DNA of 64,000 bases from Scleropages formosus (Eukaryota > Chordata > Actinopteri > Osteoglossiformes > Osteoglossidae), in NCBI RefSeq assembly GCF_900964775.1, contig NC_041808.1, forward strand, positions 4,298,595-4,362,594, written 5' to 3'. The notes below the pieces were generated by a model, which made no database searches, was not told the origin of the DNA, and saw nothing but the letters and a program-made list of their open reading frames with translations. Every line of letters starts with the position of its first letter. Within the stretch, counting starts at the first letter, position 1. The position numbers and the translations under genes were made by a program. This document shows, in pieces, positions 24,837 through 36,860 of the stretch.

Positions 24837-25419
24837 TGGCTTGAAACAGTTCATCGAATGTTTGTGTGAACGTTTTCTCAACTTCATGTTGTTTTTCCAA
24901 TTTTAGCCCTTCGAAAACATTACTGAGAATTATTTTGAACAAGGGGCAGCTCACAGATGACTCCCATCACGATGAACATTTACCGTAACAAGTTGTGGGA
25001 TTTCAAGTGACACCGCCACCAAAATGTGTACAAGTTGTCAAAATATGCCAAATTTGTAAATATGTCTGAAATAACAAAATATCTGAGGGGAAATCTAGCA
25101 AAGGAGCTCCTGCAAGAGCAGAATTATATGACTGCTACACACCTGTATGTTCATATTGTCATTGTCAGTGTTAACGGTACGTTTAAATACATTTTGCCTT
25201 TAGACACAATTTAGAACATTTTTGTTATATATCAGCTATTTTACATCTAATTGACCATTTTGTAATAGCTGATACTGTACTGTAAATTTATTAAAGGAAA
25301 CTAGCTGTATAGACATAGTCACCACGGTACAAGACACTTTTAATATTTTAAACTGAAATGCTGCTTTGAACCTACAAATTAATGGTTAAATATACATATA
25401 TTTACAGCATTTTTACTGT
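24837..25419. other. No gene seen
   Basis: AT-rich intergenic DNA before the duplicated 3' flank of arrestin gene A. Confidence 0.4.
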
Positions 25420-26230
25420 GTAAAGACCAGTTCCGTGTTCCTTCATGGTTCTTGTGAAAATGAACCCAGCTGCCTGTTTCAGATGCATTTAAGCCTGCGG
25501 TGACATTACACTCCACGTGGAGTGTGATAGATGTGTGAGCTAAATGAATAATGTATTGTTTTCTGTGTGGCACAACCGCATCACAGTGAACGGTCTATTT
25601 CCACTGACAAATAAGCGTTTATCGTCACCGCGCCCAGGCCTTGCCACCGTGGGCGGGTGTCTACTGCCACCTGCTGCTGAGGATCTCGCAGCTCTGGCAG
25701 TAAACTGGGTCAGTGGGCCTGTTGGTTCAATGGAGGGCAGAAACATCGATAGCTGGATCCCAGTTCTTTTACAAGGAACAGGCTTGTGGTCTTCGCACTG
25801 CTGCAGTAACAAGCACAATATGTTTTTATGCAGTTAATCAGAACAAATATATAATATGTAGGGGGTGCGGTGGCGCAGTGGGTTAGACCACAGTCCTGCT
25901 GTCCGGTGGGTCTGGGGTTCAAGTCCCGCTTGGGGTGCCTTGCGACGGGCTGGCGTCCCGTCCTGGGTGTGTTCCCTCCCCCTCTGGCCTTACGCCCCTG
26001 TGTTCCCGGGTAGGCTCCGGTTCCCCGTGACCCCATATGGGACAAGCGGTTCTGAAAATGTGTGTATATAATATGTCCATTTTGTTGTTGTCTCACAGTG
26101 TCCTCCACATGTCTTTGCAGCACGGAATGGTACTCTTAAGTCTCACTATGCTCAGTCTGTAACGCCGAAGACTCAAAAAGACGGTGGTGAGTCCAAGTGC
26201 TGACTTTAATTTCAAATCTGTAATTAATTG
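25420..26230. repeat. Duplicated 3' flank of arrestin gene A
   Basis: Matches 35830-36520, the flank of gene B. Shared blocks include cgcccaggc, gggcgggtgtcta, gtaaactgggtca, ggagggcagaaa and a tgcagcacggaatg run. The duplication unit therefore extends beyond the coding exons. Confidence 0.85.
25860..26064 (+). mobile_element. tRNA-derived SINE (family 1)
   Basis: Forward copy with target duplication tatataatatgt at 25848-25859 and 26065-26076. It is absent from the matching place in the gene B flank, so it inserted after the duplication. Confidence 0.92.
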
Positions 26231-26394
26231 CTACAAATCATAAAGTCTCAACAAATTTTCTGACAAAACACGACACGGTGCTCAGGAGCGGGGTGAAGAC
26301 TAACAGGATCAGCAAAGAAATTTGTAAATGTTTATTTGGTTCTTTAACAGTCCTCCATATTTTATTGCAACAGCAAAAGTGCCACTAATTTCGG

Positions 26395-26612
26395 TAAAGA
26401 TATTTTACATTTAGCTTAACTCCAAAGCAACTTATTCTGTTAAGAGTACAATTATTTACCCATTTATAAAGCAGGATAATTTGGCTGAAGCAGTTTGGGG
26501 TAGGTACCTTGCTCAAGGGTTCTACAACCAGGCATCGGATCAAACCTATGACTTTCAGATTCAAAGGTAGCAGTGCTAACCCCTACACCGCCAACTGTCC
26601 ACCTACTTTACT
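26395..26612 (-). mobile_element. tRNA-derived SINE (family 2)
   Basis: Reverse copy: tail-like tttacatttagcttaactcc, then atttacccatttataaagc, then a ggtaccttgctcaagggt block and a degraded head near 26600. Confidence 0.7.
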
Positions 26613-26841
26613 GAAGAAAGCTAAAACATGTGTCTCTCAAAAATTCATTTACATGTCAGAAGTCAAGAAAAAAATGTTAACAAATAAAAATGGCCAAGCA
26701 AATTAAGTACTCAGAAAGGAATGCAAGCAATCAAAATTCAGAGTTTCCATCCTGGGAGCAGATTGTCCTTCAAGTTGATTAGTCATTGATTCGTGCCCAG
26801 ACTTTTTCTGAACATGATGTCGTATTTAAAGTCCATCTGGC

Positions 26842-29800
26842 CTAGAGAGGTACCTTCTCCCCGCTCTCAGACAGAGATGGGTACAATCCAGAAGCAGTTT
26901 GCCTTGGACCTTGACCAGGCTGGGGTTCAGTCCCACCTGAAGCCCAGTAGGGTGGAGGTGCCCCCGGGGCAGTTGATGTTGGAAACTGATCAAAAGCAAT
27001 ATAGGGGGGAGGTGCCCCAGGGACAGCTTGGGGTGGGAATACGCCTGCGCCACCTGGAGATGGATGTGGATTTTGGGCGGAATAGTGTGGAGGTGCAAAT
27101 GGGTCAGCTTGAGGTGGGAAAACAGCTGCTTGGGCATAGGGGGGAGGAACTCCTGCTGGGTTTGATGATATAAAAGGCCCAGATAAAGGCTGGGGTGGAA
27201 AAAATGCTGGGGCAGTTGGGTAAGCAGCACCAGGGACTGCTGGGGGTGGATTTGTTTTGCCAGTGTCTCCAAATGTGCTGAAAGGAACAGACAGGTCTGG
27301 TTCTGCGGCAGGAAGGAAAACATAGTCAGCGGGAAGGACAACAAAGGGTATCTTGAGCTCTGGGTCTTTGGCATAAGGGATGTTCAGGTAGACCTGTGAG
27401 GGATTAAAGCAAACAGGACAGAATATTTATATTCTCAACATGAACAAACAACAACATCCAGCAGGGAGCTGCTTGGACACTCAGTGCAGTATGAACCTGT
27501 GGGACACCTACCCGGAGCTTGTACTCCACTTTGAGGATTTTACAGTTCAGGATGGACACAGACAGGTCACGGGGAAGGTCGAGCACTTGAACAAGCATCT
27601 GCTGCGATTTCCCAGGGATTGGCTTCCCAACCGCCTTTACTACCTTTTTCATGTAAAGGTTCCTGCGCCCATTGGCATAGAAGTTCTGCTTCTGGGTCAC
27701 ACAGAACTTGGGTGCAATTTCTCGAGAAGTGCCATTATCCACTTCTACTGTGACCTTTAACCCGTCACCTGTAGGGAGTCCAAATGAAAAACCTGAGTGT
27801 TTGTGGTTGGAGGAACGAAAGGCCATCTGCAGTGGTGGTACTGATAACGGGTAGAGAACTGTCTCCATGTCTTTTACAAATTAGGTAAATTTGTTTATGA
27901 TTGACACTATTTAATGAAGTAATTCCTTATTTCAGGAATATGTTACAATAAACAGTGCAGACCTTGAACTCAGCTATAGTGACCTGCCAAACAGAACAAA
28001 TTGACAGATACTCAGATCATATCCAGTGAGTACAGAGAGCTGAGGGGGGCTTCTGAAAAGCTGTTGAACCATCTTCTCTCATCACCTTGCCGGTAGCTCG
28101 ACTTGTCCAAGTTCACGTTCATGTTGACTATTCCAGAGGTCAGAAAGTTGTATTTCTTTCTAATGGTTTCATGTTGGGGTGACTGCAGGACGAAAAACAT
28201 GAAACATCTCTCATTTTCCCACCATGACAATCCCACTGAGGGAGGAAGACAGAAGAGTTTTTTACACTACTCAACACAATGTGGGTTTTATCATTTGTGA
28301 AAGACCCACTTTTCCAAAAATTGACAAATGGAGATCAAGCGTGACAGCACATCCTTATCACTGATCGTTTGCAGCACAGTTCTTACATTTCCTATATATC
28401 ATCATGGATGGATAGTGACGAGTTACTTTTATATTTATTCATTTCGCTGACACTTTTCTCCAAAGCGACTTACAGTGTTAAGTTAACTTGCACTTAAGTA
28501 CACTCCTACAGAAACTGAACTTTTTGAACTCCACATCAGCTTCTCAGCTTGTTACTCGGCCTTTTGGCTAAGATCAAAATATAGTACCAGTGATTTTAGC
28601 GGGGGCAGAGTGCAGCTTAATACAGGACTGTATGTGGCATGACTGGGGCTTTTCTGAGGTGAAGCTGTGCTCCCTAGTAGGGATTTATTAATTTAATTTT
28701 TTTTGGGTAGCCTGCCAAGCTTGAGGTGCAGGGGTTTGTGTGGCTTGTCCTCTGTCCCTGCAGGGTGATGCAGAGATTTTTTTTTTTCAGTGTTTTATAC
28801 CAGGTAGTCCACAATAGGTTTCTCCTTCAAGACATCGGCAGCCCTTGGGGAGGACGACAGAACATTGTTGGCAGCAAGTTTCATACAGAGTGACTGGAGA
28901 CAGGAGGTCAGGAAATGGATCCAAGTGCGGGTCGGCTTTATTTCAGGACAGGTTCACTGGGACAGATGAAAATCATGGTCATGGACAGGCGAGGGTTGTT
29001 CTAGGCACAGACGTCAGTAATTGGGCAAAGTAAGACTCAGTTATCAGGCGAACGTGTAAGGGTCAGAAGTTAGAAGATGAGAACACAAGTGGGAACGAAG
29101 ACAAGGAGTGTAGTCACAGAGCTCTCTTTATACCGGGCTGGGTTAAGAAGCTGCAGGTGCGGTCGCTTGGCTTGATCCCAGGGGCATGACAGCGAGGACG
29201 GCGGCTGGAAGAATGCAGGCTCTGAAGAATACCATCCGCTTCCGCTGGAGGAACCAGGACGAGGCTGTCGAATTTCCCGAGCGGATTCCTTTCATTCGTG
29301 AGATTGTCTTCGGACTCCTGGGACTTCTGGCAGCATACATTGTCTACATCCAGAGGAATGGGCCACTGAACTTCTTCAACGTCATGCTAGTGACCAACAA
29401 ACGTTATCGGAGGGCATTAGAGACATGCAGGGTGAGTACCATGCATTCCAAGGTGCTCCCCTATTCCACATGGCCACTCTGGAGGACAGACACAAGAGTT
29501 GTGACTGTCCACGTCTTCGACCCCTTCGTGTCAGCGGACATCACGGCAGTTTTTCTGTGGGATTTTGCCAACGTCTTCCCCAGACATGAGGAAGACTGGG
29601 ACATTCTGGGCATCTGGACTGGACGGTGGCGCTTTTTAGTTCATCTGCATCCCGACCCTAGATGGATTGCCACTTGGGCAAGGCAAGAGGCTACCTATTT
29701 TATCAGGGTCGGCCTCCCTCCTACCATTTGTGTCTTGGCCAGGGACATACTGCAAGTATTTGTAATATCATAAAGTGCCAGCAATGTTTGGAGACCACCT

Positions 29801-32800
29801 GGCCAAGGACTGTGTAGGCCCCTGTCACTGTACCCAATGCGGGGGAGAAGATCATCTCTCCCGCAGCACAAGCTGACCTATGCAGGGGTGGTGCGGGCAG
29901 GAGTGGTACTGACGGGGGATGGTGTGGGAGCCCAGCCTGCATCCGGCAGCACTGTGGAGTAGCGGGGACCAGCGGCAGGTGCTGAGGTAAAAGAGCTGTT
30001 GTCCAAGGCCAGTGTGGCATGGTCTCCTTCGCTTGGCACTTCTGAGGGGTCCCGGGCCGAGGAGGAGAAAGACACACCTGGTCACATGGACAATTCAGAG
30101 GATTTTGCGGAGTGACCAGAAAGAAGGGGTGCAGGAGGGAGGCTGGGCTGATCTCTGGTACTGTACTGGGGGTGCCGGTTTTGACTGCAATCTCCCAAAA
30201 GGGCTGAGAAGATCCTTTCTCCTCCAAAGTAGTGCTCGATCATTCAGGTTTATTAGTTACCGATTTGTCTCGGGTAGGGTCTCCCCCTAGGTTCAGTTCG
30301 TCAGGGCCAGGGGAAGAGCCCCACCTGACAGCTGGAGGATGGAGATTTTTGCTTGGAAAAACAGTTTGAATGTTGATTTTTAACTTGTAGATTTTTGTAC
30401 CATTTTAGATTTAATAATGTTTTAAGTTTTAGATGTGTGTTGTTTGAATGTTTATGGTTTTTAATTACAGAGTAAAATCAGAGTGTAGAAGTTTGGCATG
30501 GGCGCTTGAGTACTTTTTTTCTGGATGTAACACATTGTGGTATTATTCTTTACTGTTTTTCTTAAAACACTTTTAATGGTTAAGGGTTTTAAAGTCCCAG
30601 GTTTTCTTGTCATAGTGGATATTTGTACTTGTTTTTAAAGTATGATGTTTATCAGTCTTTGTATTTGTAAAATCAGATGATTTTTAGATGAGTGAATAAG
30701 CTCTGTCATATTTATGATGTTTTTATGATGAAATGTTTGGATGTGGTTTAGTGTTTGTGATTTGTGATGTAAAATTTTGGAGAGTTTTAACTCTTATTCT
30801 TATGGTATGAAATAAAGTTATCAAAAAACCTCCACATCAACCAAGTATTTTCTAAATAGATAACAAGCTCTGTGTGTTTTCTAACCAAAATGCCAATCTC
30901 AGTATTAACACTGGAACACCACTTAAATAGTCCAGTTAGATACCATTTAGCCAGCTGCATTAAGCTACCTGAGTAGTTGCTTGGTCCATCCTGATTTTAA
31001 TAATCTAAATGAACTATTAGCTAGCTAAAAAGCTATCAAAAAAGTTAGAGTGATAAAGTAAAGATAGTTCAGTGACTTCCGCAATAGAGCTTTGTCTTCC
31101 TTAGGATTTTTGGCATCCTACCTGACTGGCCTTTTTTCCCTTGTTAATTATTTGGACAGTTTGGGTCTTCTTCTTATGGTACAGTCAGTAGTGTACTGGT
31201 TAAGCATAATGGCTTGTGATTTAAAGGTGATTCTCCGGAATCCCACTTCTGCCACCACTGTATAGAGTATATCCTTCTTGCAATGCACTTACTTTGAACT
31301 GATACAGTATAAATTCCCAATTGTATAAGTGAATAAACAACTGTAATATGCTTTGGAAAAAAGTGTCAACTAAACGACAAATGAATGACAGAACTTTTTT
31401 TCCCTTTTAGGGAAGCAGATACCATAGATGATATGGCTGATACAGTAAAATGTTAAAATTGTTTAAATGGGGAAATAACTGAAAGCATCTTAGTTTACAA
31501 ACTAACCTTGTAACTGCTTTGAACAGTGACTTCAGCCCAACAATTCTTAAAAATGATACCTTGGAGACTGTGATGTTCTATTCGTTTTGTACTTATTTCA
31601 TTTATTGACTGTACCTAAGTGTTTGATAGAACAGATTTAATTTCATGAAAAGAATGCATAATATCTTGGTGATTTAACTGACGTATTTAGATTATCATCA
31701 TTTGAGCTTCATGATTCATTCACTGATGAGCTCAATGAAGACTACTTCTAGCAGCTCATCGAGAGTAAAAACCACAGTACACAAGTAGTGGCCAGATCCA
31801 GAAATGAGACAGTCCTATAAGACCTCTTTAAAAGACGGACTCTAGTGTGAACGCTGTACAGGGCACGCACCATGAGTTGCTGGACACACAGGTCAACCTT
31901 CGACTGAAATGTGAATGGAGACTTAGCTCTACTTGGTACCCGCCACGAACGACTCAGTTTGGCCTCCACCTTGTACTGTATAGAACCATGGGCTCCTTTA
32001 AAAGTCGAGGGCAAGCTTCTGAGAAGGGAAAAAGAAAAATCCTGCTGAAACACACACAGTGTTTGTGATGAATGCCTGAGGACTCAAATATAAATTATAT
32101 AAGTACTGTTTTGGCAGAAATCTAGGTGTCCATTATCCCTTTCACCGCAGTTCTTACCCCTGTGGGATCTGAAATGCAAACTGGTACACATGGTTTCCGG
32201 GAGCAAGGACAATATCATCTGTGAAAGGAATGTTATCTTTATTCATATATATTTTAGTACAGGTCACAGCTACGCATGAGAAATGGTATCCAAACTAAAG
32301 TGATAGATAAAAAAAAAGCGAAAAAACTTTAATTTTACTTGCAGGACAGAAATGCACTAATCTGACATAGAACTTGATGATCACAGATAATAAAGTGCAA
32401 AGATAAAATATGTCCCTGGGCGGGGGGGGATACTCTCACGGGCTGGTGAAATAAATTTTTTATCCCCATCATGAATGCCAAAGTACAAGATCAGGTTTCA
32501 GATCTGCAGTTATGAATGACAGAGATGTCAAGGTGTACAGTCAGAAAAACAAAACAAATGCAAAACCGGTTTGGCTGATGCTGGGAATGTAAGAATATTT
32601 TTTATCCTGTAGCAGCACACGTTACGCAGAGGTTGTGCTTAAGAAGTTTTGTACAAATATTTTTACTATATGCCGTGTTATAAGCGCTTATCAATATTTT
32701 GTTTACCATTATGCAGCTTTAACACAAGCTTATTATTCTTCTTGTATTTCAGATAAATATTTGCAAAAGCTCTTCTTCTGTGAAAATAAAAAAATTTCAA

Positions 32801-33091
32801 CAATATTTTTCTTTCGATGACTCACTCACTTTCATCTTTCTTCCGAGAGAGGATGATTTGATCCAGTTTGAGGCATTTCTCCTTGGCGTGGTAATAATCA
32901 GTGTTTTCACCATGGCTCTCACTCCAGAAAACTTCTGCTTTGCCTCTGACTTTGACCAGGAGCGTCTCGATCTTGGTTTTCTTTGTAATCACCACAACCA
33001 CCCAGCCTGTGAGGACATCTCCGTTGGAAAAGGTGTTCTGCTCATTTATAGGGTCGTAGCTTATGGAAATACTTTTCACTGAGCTTGACAT
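26842..33091 (-). CDS. Alpha-arrestin, ARRDC3-like (array gene A)
   Basis: Alpha-arrestins are adaptor proteins that link membrane cargo to NEDD4-family ubiquitin ligases at the plasma membrane and endosomes. Exons in gene order: 32830-33091, 32158-32218, 31871-32018, 28086-28182, 27512-27768, 26842-27393. The joins keep frame and give 458 residues. The N-arrestin fold covers roughly residues 1-150 (opening [19 protein letters not shown]), and the C-arrestin fold about 165-295 (TVEVDNGTSREI). A proline-rich tail has four PPxY motifs at about 358-361, 376-379, 403-406 and 421-424, which bind WW domains. It is the first of three tandem paralogues. Its third intron is enlarged to 3.7 kb by a LINE-type insertion. 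ARRDC3-like is chosen over ARRDC2, ARRDC4 or TXNIP by the start and the tail; exact orthology is uncertain. Confidence 0.93.
28425..28510 (-). mobile_element. SINE family 2 tail fragment
   Basis: Reverse tail reading atttattcatttcgctgac, then tctccaaagcgacttacagt. It ends about 20 bases before the LINE-type insertion. Confidence 0.55.
28539..30829 (+). mobile_element. ORF1-only LINE-type element with U2-like head
   Basis: A 2.29-kb insertion in intron 3 of arrestin gene A, antisense to it. Perfect 10-bp flanking repeats, ctccacatca, lie at 28529-28538 and 30830-30839. The 3' end reads aataaagttatcaaaaaa. The 5' end holds gcttctc and ggccttttggctaagatcaa, matching the 5' end of U2 snRNA with a 12-base insert. 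A 195-codon frame at 29186-29773 resembles the RNA-binding ORF1 of fish Tx1/L1-type LINEs (RVVTVHVFDPFVSADITAVF and a W-x-G-R-W-RFLV block). A CCHC knuckle (GPCHCTQCGGEDHLSR) follows in another frame at about 29820-29870, so the ORF1 is frameshifted. No reverse transcriptase is present. Confidence 0.85.
28861..29187 (-). mobile_element. Solo-LTR-like fossil nested in the LINE-type element
   Basis: A 327-bp block flanked by the 5-bp repeat gacag (28856-28860 and 29188-29192). Read on the minus strand it has a tataaag promoter-like site, then a gaaataaag polyadenylation-like site before gcacttggatcc, the usual order within a fish retroelement LTR. Family attribution is inference. It is a fossil with no internal coding part, younger than its host element. 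Confidence 0.5.
31185..31395 (+). mobile_element. tRNA-derived SINE (family 2)
   Basis: Forward copy in intron 3 of arrestin gene A: a box A-like agtgtactggttaagc, an internal gaactgatacagtataaat, and the tail caactaaacgacaaatgaatg. Confidence 0.7.
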
Positions 33092-34112
33092 GGTTCAGTG
33101 GAGATCCCTGAAAGGCGATCAGGTGAAAATGAAGCGTCGAGAAGTTCTGAATACCTGCTACCTGTGCTTAACTCCTCCCACCACAAAGTTTTCCTGCAGA
33201 ACCAGTCAGGACATTTCTAGAGCCTGGAGACACACCTTCATAAGCAAATTACAATAATTTCTGCATAGGAAATGTTTTCTTTGCCAACGTTCGAAGTTCA
33301 GAACTTTGCCTACTTCTGTAATATTATCAACAGTACAGAATATCCTCCATTGCTCAGGATTTACATTCCACTTCAGGTCACAGTTTTCATTCTAAAAATG
33401 TTTAAAATGTGGGCTTTGTTAAAAAAGTACTGGTATGCCATAGTATTTTTTTCATTTAACTTTATGTAGAGAGGACAAAGGCACACTGAGAAGGGAAGAA
33501 AATTGAGAAACTGAGTAAAAGAAACCAGAATAAATGTATTTCTGTGCTGTATTGCTGACAGTCGAAACAAAGCAGAGACATCCGAATGGGTGTCACATGA
33601 TCAAATGCATAGGGAACATCCACACAGACCGAACGGGTGTGAGAAACCGAAAGCTTTGTGTGTTGATGTACAAAGAAAGAACAATGCCACATTTTAGAAA
33701 GCGGAACATTTCCTGGGTTATGACCTCAAAATCTTTTGGTCATTACTTCCAAGGGTCATTTTACTATGGTAATTCCAAAGTCTGTTTAAGGCACTCTACC
33801 AAGCTTTATGATGGTCAGTAAAGACAACTGACTGCAAAAATTCAGTCTTTTTACAAATGGATAGTGACAATATAGTGTTCACAACTTATCTGATTCTGGG
33901 ACCTGATCTTGTCAAAGGTCACGATCTCCAAAGTGTACTCAAAAAGGTCAAGGTTGTGAAAATATGCTAAATTTGGAACTACATAGTAGACCTGATATAT
34001 ATTTTTTCTTTATGGATCAGAAAGGATTACCAGCCCAAAGAAGGCGTCTGGTTCCACACACTGTCCAACCCAACAGGTAAAATTTTCTCCATTCATCATT
34101 TCTGAAAATTAA
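33092..34112. other. Upstream region of arrestin gene A; no other gene
   Basis: Should hold the gene A promoter on the minus strand, but no TATA box or other motif is convincing. Otherwise AT-rich DNA without recognisable exons. Confidence 0.4.
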
Positions 34113-34310
34113 AATCTTTATTCAGTAAATAAATCCTAAAAACTGTCATGCCGATGATAAAATCAAAAAGAAAACCAATAAAATCAATAAAACTACCTAA
34201 TATAAAGCCTGCATGACAGGACCTTTAAGACACTAAAAGACATACCCCAAGGCTAAAAACCATAAATAATTAAAAGGAACTTACCAGGTAACTCCACTGA
34301 TCAAGGGGGG
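34113..34310 (-). repeat. Inverted copy of the 7.96-kb repeat
   Basis: Reverse complement of the block at 7960-8190, sharing cctaaaaactgtcatgcc, tgcatgacaggacct and ataccccaaggctaaaaacc. Confidence 0.75.
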
Positions 34311-34432
34311 TCCCCTGGCCTGTTCTTAGGGTGTTACCATACACCTTACCTACCGTTCTTGGGTGTCTTCCTTTTCACAACATGTCTCCCCTATTGACAT
34401 TTTAGTAAAACAGGTGAATGGCACAAATACAT

Positions 34433-34607
34433 CCATCCATCACCAACAACCGCTTATCCCAAGAAGACAGAACCTTACCCAGCAACACAAGACACAAGGC
34501 CAAAGGGGGAGGGGACACACCCAGGATAGGACCCTAAGGAGGGCTTGAACTCCAGACACCATACAGTGGGAACCGGCCAAACCTGCTGTGCCACCTTGCC
34601 CCCGAGT
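34433..34607 (-). mobile_element. tRNA-derived SINE (family 1), old copy
   Basis: Strongly diverged reverse copy still showing gccaaagggggaggggacac and cttgaactccagac. Imperfect flanking repeats ggcacaaatacat and ggtacaaatccat suggest an older insertion than the other copies. Confidence 0.75.
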
Positions 34608-34939
34608 GGTACAAATCCATTTCCACAATTAAAAAAATTACACCCACACAGTAAACTAACCTACACTACACTTATCTAAACCATAACATAAATAAATAAC
34701 GAGAATAAATAAATAAATTCATTAATACAAACACACCACACGTTAGTCATTTAAAAGTGATTACTTAAAAGTGCAATAAGTGCTATAAATTATAAAAGAT
34801 TGTGCAGTTAAACAAATGTTTTAAAAAAGATTAAAAAAAAAAAAACCCTACACTTAACAAAAAACACATCGCACACCACAAAACACACATACGTTCACCA
34901 AAATAGGGGTTGCGGTGTTTTGTAAGTGCCAAAGGACGT

Positions 34940-35420
34940 GTGTTACTTACGCAAGGATGGAGGTTCTGCCACAGATCTGTGGGGTTGCAGCCAAAAGAAT
35001 CCCTTCCACCACTCTTTGGTTTCTAAGTAACCCCTTTGCGTGATATCCTTATCCATCCTAAACGTTAGGTTGGCCTCGATTTTATGATACACACCCTGGA
35101 CGCCTGTGTCTACCCCTCTCTGGACCAGCTGGGTTCTTGCGTTCGAAAGCATTTGATTAGCTACGCTGATCACCAGCCACATCTGGGCAGCTGCTGTCTT
35201 CTGAGCGCCAGGGTTCCATCCCTCAAAACTTTGTTGTTCCTCAAAACCATCTACAGATCGATCTTCCTACACAGATGGGTCACCAAACGCCAGACCTCCT
35301 GCACCTGTCCGCTTCCCAGAAGGCATGTGCAAGAGTTTCGCTCTCACTGCACTGGAGTCGCTTTTTACATTGTATATTTAAATGAGCCAATTATCTGGAA
35401 TGAAATCCGTGGAATCAGGT
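34940..35420 (-). mobile_element. LINE ORF2 C-terminal fragment (Tx1/L1-like)
   Basis: Read on the minus strand, an ETLAHAFWE motif (a degraded zinc-ribbon-like end of LINE ORF2) is followed by a frame through QMLSNARTQLVQRGVDTG and ending PHRSVAEPPSLRK. This is the style of Tx1/L1-group LINE termini in fish. It is broken by shifts and stops and lacks a reverse transcriptase core. Confidence 0.6.
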
Positions 35421-35829
35421 GATTGATACATGCCTGTAGACATTAGTTTCATGTCGTATCGCAATTCTTGCAAAAACTGACCATTTTGGCTGCTTCGGAT
35501 GTAGTATTGTAACGACCCGTGTTGCTGGGGAGTGCCGTGTTTGAGCTGGAAAATGGGTTTTTGTAACTAGCTGAGAATTGCGGGTAAAATGTAAATGAAA
35601 TGCTCAAACCTCTATGGGGACGCATAGGCAATATAGGGAGCTTAGTGTCTGCTGGCCAGTGCGGGAGGAAGGAAAGTCTGACAGGTGTTAAGGAGGCTGG
35701 GAATGCTGGCTTGAGGTGCAGGTCCTTGAGGAAAAGGGGTCCTTGGACATATTCCTCGGAGCAAAATTTCCTTGGGTTTGTGCCTATACCTCTTGCTGCA
35801 TGTTGGTGTTAGTAAAGAATGGTGTTCCT

Positions 35830-36520
35830 GTGTCCTACTTTGCCCAATCCGAACCCAGAGTTCAGCGTGCAACGGCATTTAAAACCTGTGGTGACAACGT
35901 TACACTCCATGAGGACTGTGACACCCATTTAATGCATTGCTCTTTATGCAGCAAAGCCACAGGACAACAGACAACTGACATAGGTTTACCGTTCTCACGC
36001 CCAGGCCATGCCATCATGGGCGGGTGTCTATTGCTACCTCCTGCTGAGATCCTGGAACTCTGGCGGTAAACTGGGTCAATGGGGCCTGTTGATCCTCTGG
36101 AGGGCAGAAAGAGCTACAACTGGATCTCAATGCTTTTGTCTACAAGAAACAGAGTTGTGGTCTTTGCACTGCTGCGGTATCAACAAGTACAATGTTTTTA
36201 TGCTGTTAATCAGAAGAAATATGTAGCATGTACATCTACTCATTTATTCGACGCTTTTTCTCAAAAGCAACAATGTTAAGCTGCTTTACAATTATTTACC
36301 CATTTATACAGCTGGGTAATTTTAGGGGAGGTACCTTCCTCAAGGGTACTACAACCAGAGGGGAGATTCAAACCTCTGACCTTTTGGGCTTAAAGGCAGC
36401 AGCTTTAATCACTACACTACCAGCTGTTTTTGCTGTTGTCTAACAGTGTTCTCTGTATGCTGTTGCTGCACGGAATGATACTTTTAAGTCTCAGTATGTA
36501 ACGCCAAAAACACAAAAAAC
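35830..36520. repeat. Duplicated 3' flank of arrestin gene B
   Basis: Counterpart of 25420-26230. It lacks the family 1 SINE found there and has its own family 2 SINE at 36232-36425. Confidence 0.85.
36232..36425 (-). mobile_element. tRNA-derived SINE (family 2)
   Basis: Reverse copy: ctcatttattcgacgc, atttacccatttatacagc, ggtaccttcctcaagggt, then box B-like gattcaaacctctgacc. Confidence 0.75.
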
Positions 36521-36860
36521 TTTCTGAGTTTAATTACAAACATTTAATTAATTGGTACAAATTTTCAAATGCCAGCAAATTTTTTGACAAACAGATACGA
36601 GAGGGAGCTCGGCACCAGAGTCAAGCCTGACAAGGCGAGCAAGAAAGCACTGATAGCTCAGGAAAAAATTTCTCTCTGAACAAAACTGTGGTAAACTCAA
36701 GACTCCATATAGTTGATCTGTTTTGACTTCTGTTTATAGATCATTCTGACTGAGGAATACAGGTTTCCACTTGGAGGAAGGTTCGCCTAGTCATCTATTA
36801 ATCGTTGATTCATGATTAGACTTCTTCTGAACATACCGTCACATTTGAAGCCCATCTGGT

